Shown here one piece after another: positions 62,638 to 64,000 of a stretch of DNA of 64,000 bases. The DNA is from Dendrolimus kikuchii (Eukaryota; Arthropoda; Insecta; Lepidoptera; Lasiocampidae): the NCBI GenBank assembly GCA_019925095.2, contig CM034392.1, positions 28,157,887-28,221,886 on the forward strand. Reading direction: 5' to 3'. The position numbers and the translations under genes were made by a program. The notes beneath the pieces are model-generated. The model searched no databases and was not told where the DNA came from. It saw only the letters and a program-made list of their open reading frames with translations. How positions within the stretch are numbered: the first letter of the stretch is position 1; each line of letters starts with the position of its first letter.

Positions 62638-64000
62638 GGTCGTAGCCCGGAGGCTTTCCGCAGACACCGATTAATCAGCTATCACAATAACCACCATCAC
62701 AAACGTTTCAAAAACACAATGCAAAGCCCTTAACAGTTTCTGACTATTCACTCGTAGTTAACTCTTCACCTGTTGTATAAACAAGCCTTATCAGACTTAC
62801 TATTTTACTCACACCCTGCGACAACTTTGGCCTTCGTAATAAGTAAGAATAAGTATCGTTTATTGTAGAATTATTAGATTATTAACACATAAAATATACT
62901 GCCAAATTGCCAACGGACAAGACGACTCAATAAATTATGAAAAAAATATTGTTTGTTTGTTGTTGAGCTTGCCACATTATCAGGCATGGGTACTAAGCCA
63001 ATACAGTCATATTAAGATGTAGTATTGAAGCAGCTGATCGACAAACAAGAAAAACCGTGATTTAAACTGTCCCATACACGAACCTGCCTAGCAGTTCGCC
63101 GCGTAAAACAGGACTGTGAATGTTTTTATAGCCTGCATTGCCTCTCGAGTCCTACGCGAGACCTGCAAGCTCCGCTCTCCATTTGCAGTCCACCGCGCAG
63201 GACGGTCAGTGGCGGCGTGCGTGGTGAACTGCGTTGGTGCAAGCAGAAGCATGAATCTCAATGCGACATCAGTGCGACCCACGTAGGCGATTTAAGGCTA
63301 CTAAGAATGAGAATTGACGATGAAAAAATTTTAAAGGCCCAGTCGCCTGTTAGACTAGTACTAGGACAAACCATAGATAATATTATGAGACAAACCATTT
63401 AAATTAACCAAAACGCAAATAAATAATAAAAATTATAGCCACCCTAAGGTCTATCATGTGATTAATAAAAAATTTCTAACAAAAAAGAAACCGACTCAAA
63501 AATAACTAAAAAGCAAAAAATAAAATATTCTACTTCTTGAAGTCGGTGCCGTAAAAATCATAAAAATTACCATAAATATTGTTACAACAACAAAAAATTG
63601 CAAAATGTAATTTTTATGTTTTACTTGGTACTGACTTCAAAATGTAGAAAATTTTATTTTTACGAAAGCGTATTTAGAAAACGTTGTTGAGCGCAGCTTG
63701 AAGGTAAATTATGTATAAGCACTTAAGAACCTACATTAAATGCCGTCAAATTTAAATCAATGAAGTATCGCTAGAACGTGCAGGTAAATTAATAAATATA
63801 TATCAGTTGGTTCTGACACCCGCCAACCGCTCCCGCAACTGGGGCCCGAGGAAATAAACCAACAACAGAAAACGTCTTGCAACCCATTCTTGTCCCTTGT
63901 TTTAAAAGTCCGATTAGTGTAAGTGCTTGACGAAAATTGTTTAATTAAATGATTGCGCTCATAGTCTGGTGTCACCAGGCAGCATTTAGTTTGAATCTCA
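62638..64000. other. UBE2S upstream and window edge
   Basis: UBE2S promoter presumed within the first few hundred bases. A TATAAAAAC on the - strand near 63124-63132 is a possible TATA box, distant from the ATG. 63490-63660 is an AACCGACT-type repeat like 45341. Small open frames (63217-63402, 63757-63975) lack recognisable similarity. Confidence 0.35.

Noticed and set aside
63088..63160. Short - strand frame starting MQAIKTFTVLFYAA, signal-peptide-like
   Set aside because: Only 16 codons before a stop, with no confirmed downstream exon. The TATAAAA inside it may be promoter sequence.

Overview
The window looks like nuclear DNA from an insect, most probably a moth or butterfly (Lepidoptera). 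Four things point there: spliced genes with small, extremely GC-rich exons set in AT-rich introns; insect-type protein sequences; a BEL/Pao retrotransposon; and dense DD37D (maT) and DD34D mariners, CTAG-ended Helitrons, RTE and R1-clade LINE tails and tRNA-derived SINEs. No bacterial or phage features were seen. The species cannot be named from the sequence alone.

Four host genes are supported. (1) A SMARCD/Bap60 subunit of the SWI/SNF (BAP) chromatin remodeller, four coding exons on + (17122-31359), 545 aa, with an 8.8 kb third intron full of transposons. (2) An aquaporin-family channel on + (31783-34802), 269 aa, with unorthodox NPT and NPV pore motifs and Ser at the selectivity-filter His position. 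(3) A second aquaporin on + (core exons 54195-55018), with NPS and NPA motifs, the same last intron, and a probable tiny first exon at 52956. (4) A UBE2S-type ubiquitin-conjugating enzyme on - (62637 to 59695), two exons, 199 aa, catalytic Cys95. The two channels are tandem paralogues about 20 kb apart, separated by a transposon graveyard. The four genes have unrelated roles (chromatin, membrane transport, mitotic ubiquitination).

Layout: 1-7269 is repeat-rich intergenic DNA. 7270-13995 is a nearly intact BEL/Pao retrotransposon with 440 bp LTRs differing at one base and a 5 bp target duplication. 14380-15685 is a dead maT mariner. 17122-31359 is Bap60: intron 1 holds a piggyBac-like MITE, and intron 3 holds a DD34D mariner flanked by ~190 bp direct repeats, then a three-level nest (hAT in maT in Helitron) abutted by another Helitron. 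31783-34973 is aquaporin 1 with a pogo-like MITE in intron 2. 35-52 kb is intergenic repeat DNA: SINE, RTE tails, nested Helitrons, and a chimeric maT/mariner. 52.9-55.0 kb is aquaporin 2. 55.5-57.5 kb holds two R1-clade LINE tails with clear target duplications, one inside a second LINE. 57.75-58.6 kb is a foldback element. 59.7-62.6 kb is UBE2S, and the rest is unassigned.

The strongest unexplained signal is a Helitron family in which nearly every copy carries, at the same internal position, a minisatellite with an exact 9 bp period whose unit sequence differs from copy to copy. Other notable items are the fusion of a maT 5' half to a mariner 3' half at an 8 bp microhomology, an 80 bp LINE tail with a perfect 15 bp target duplication and a related unfilled site in the same window, and the channel's altered pore motifs.
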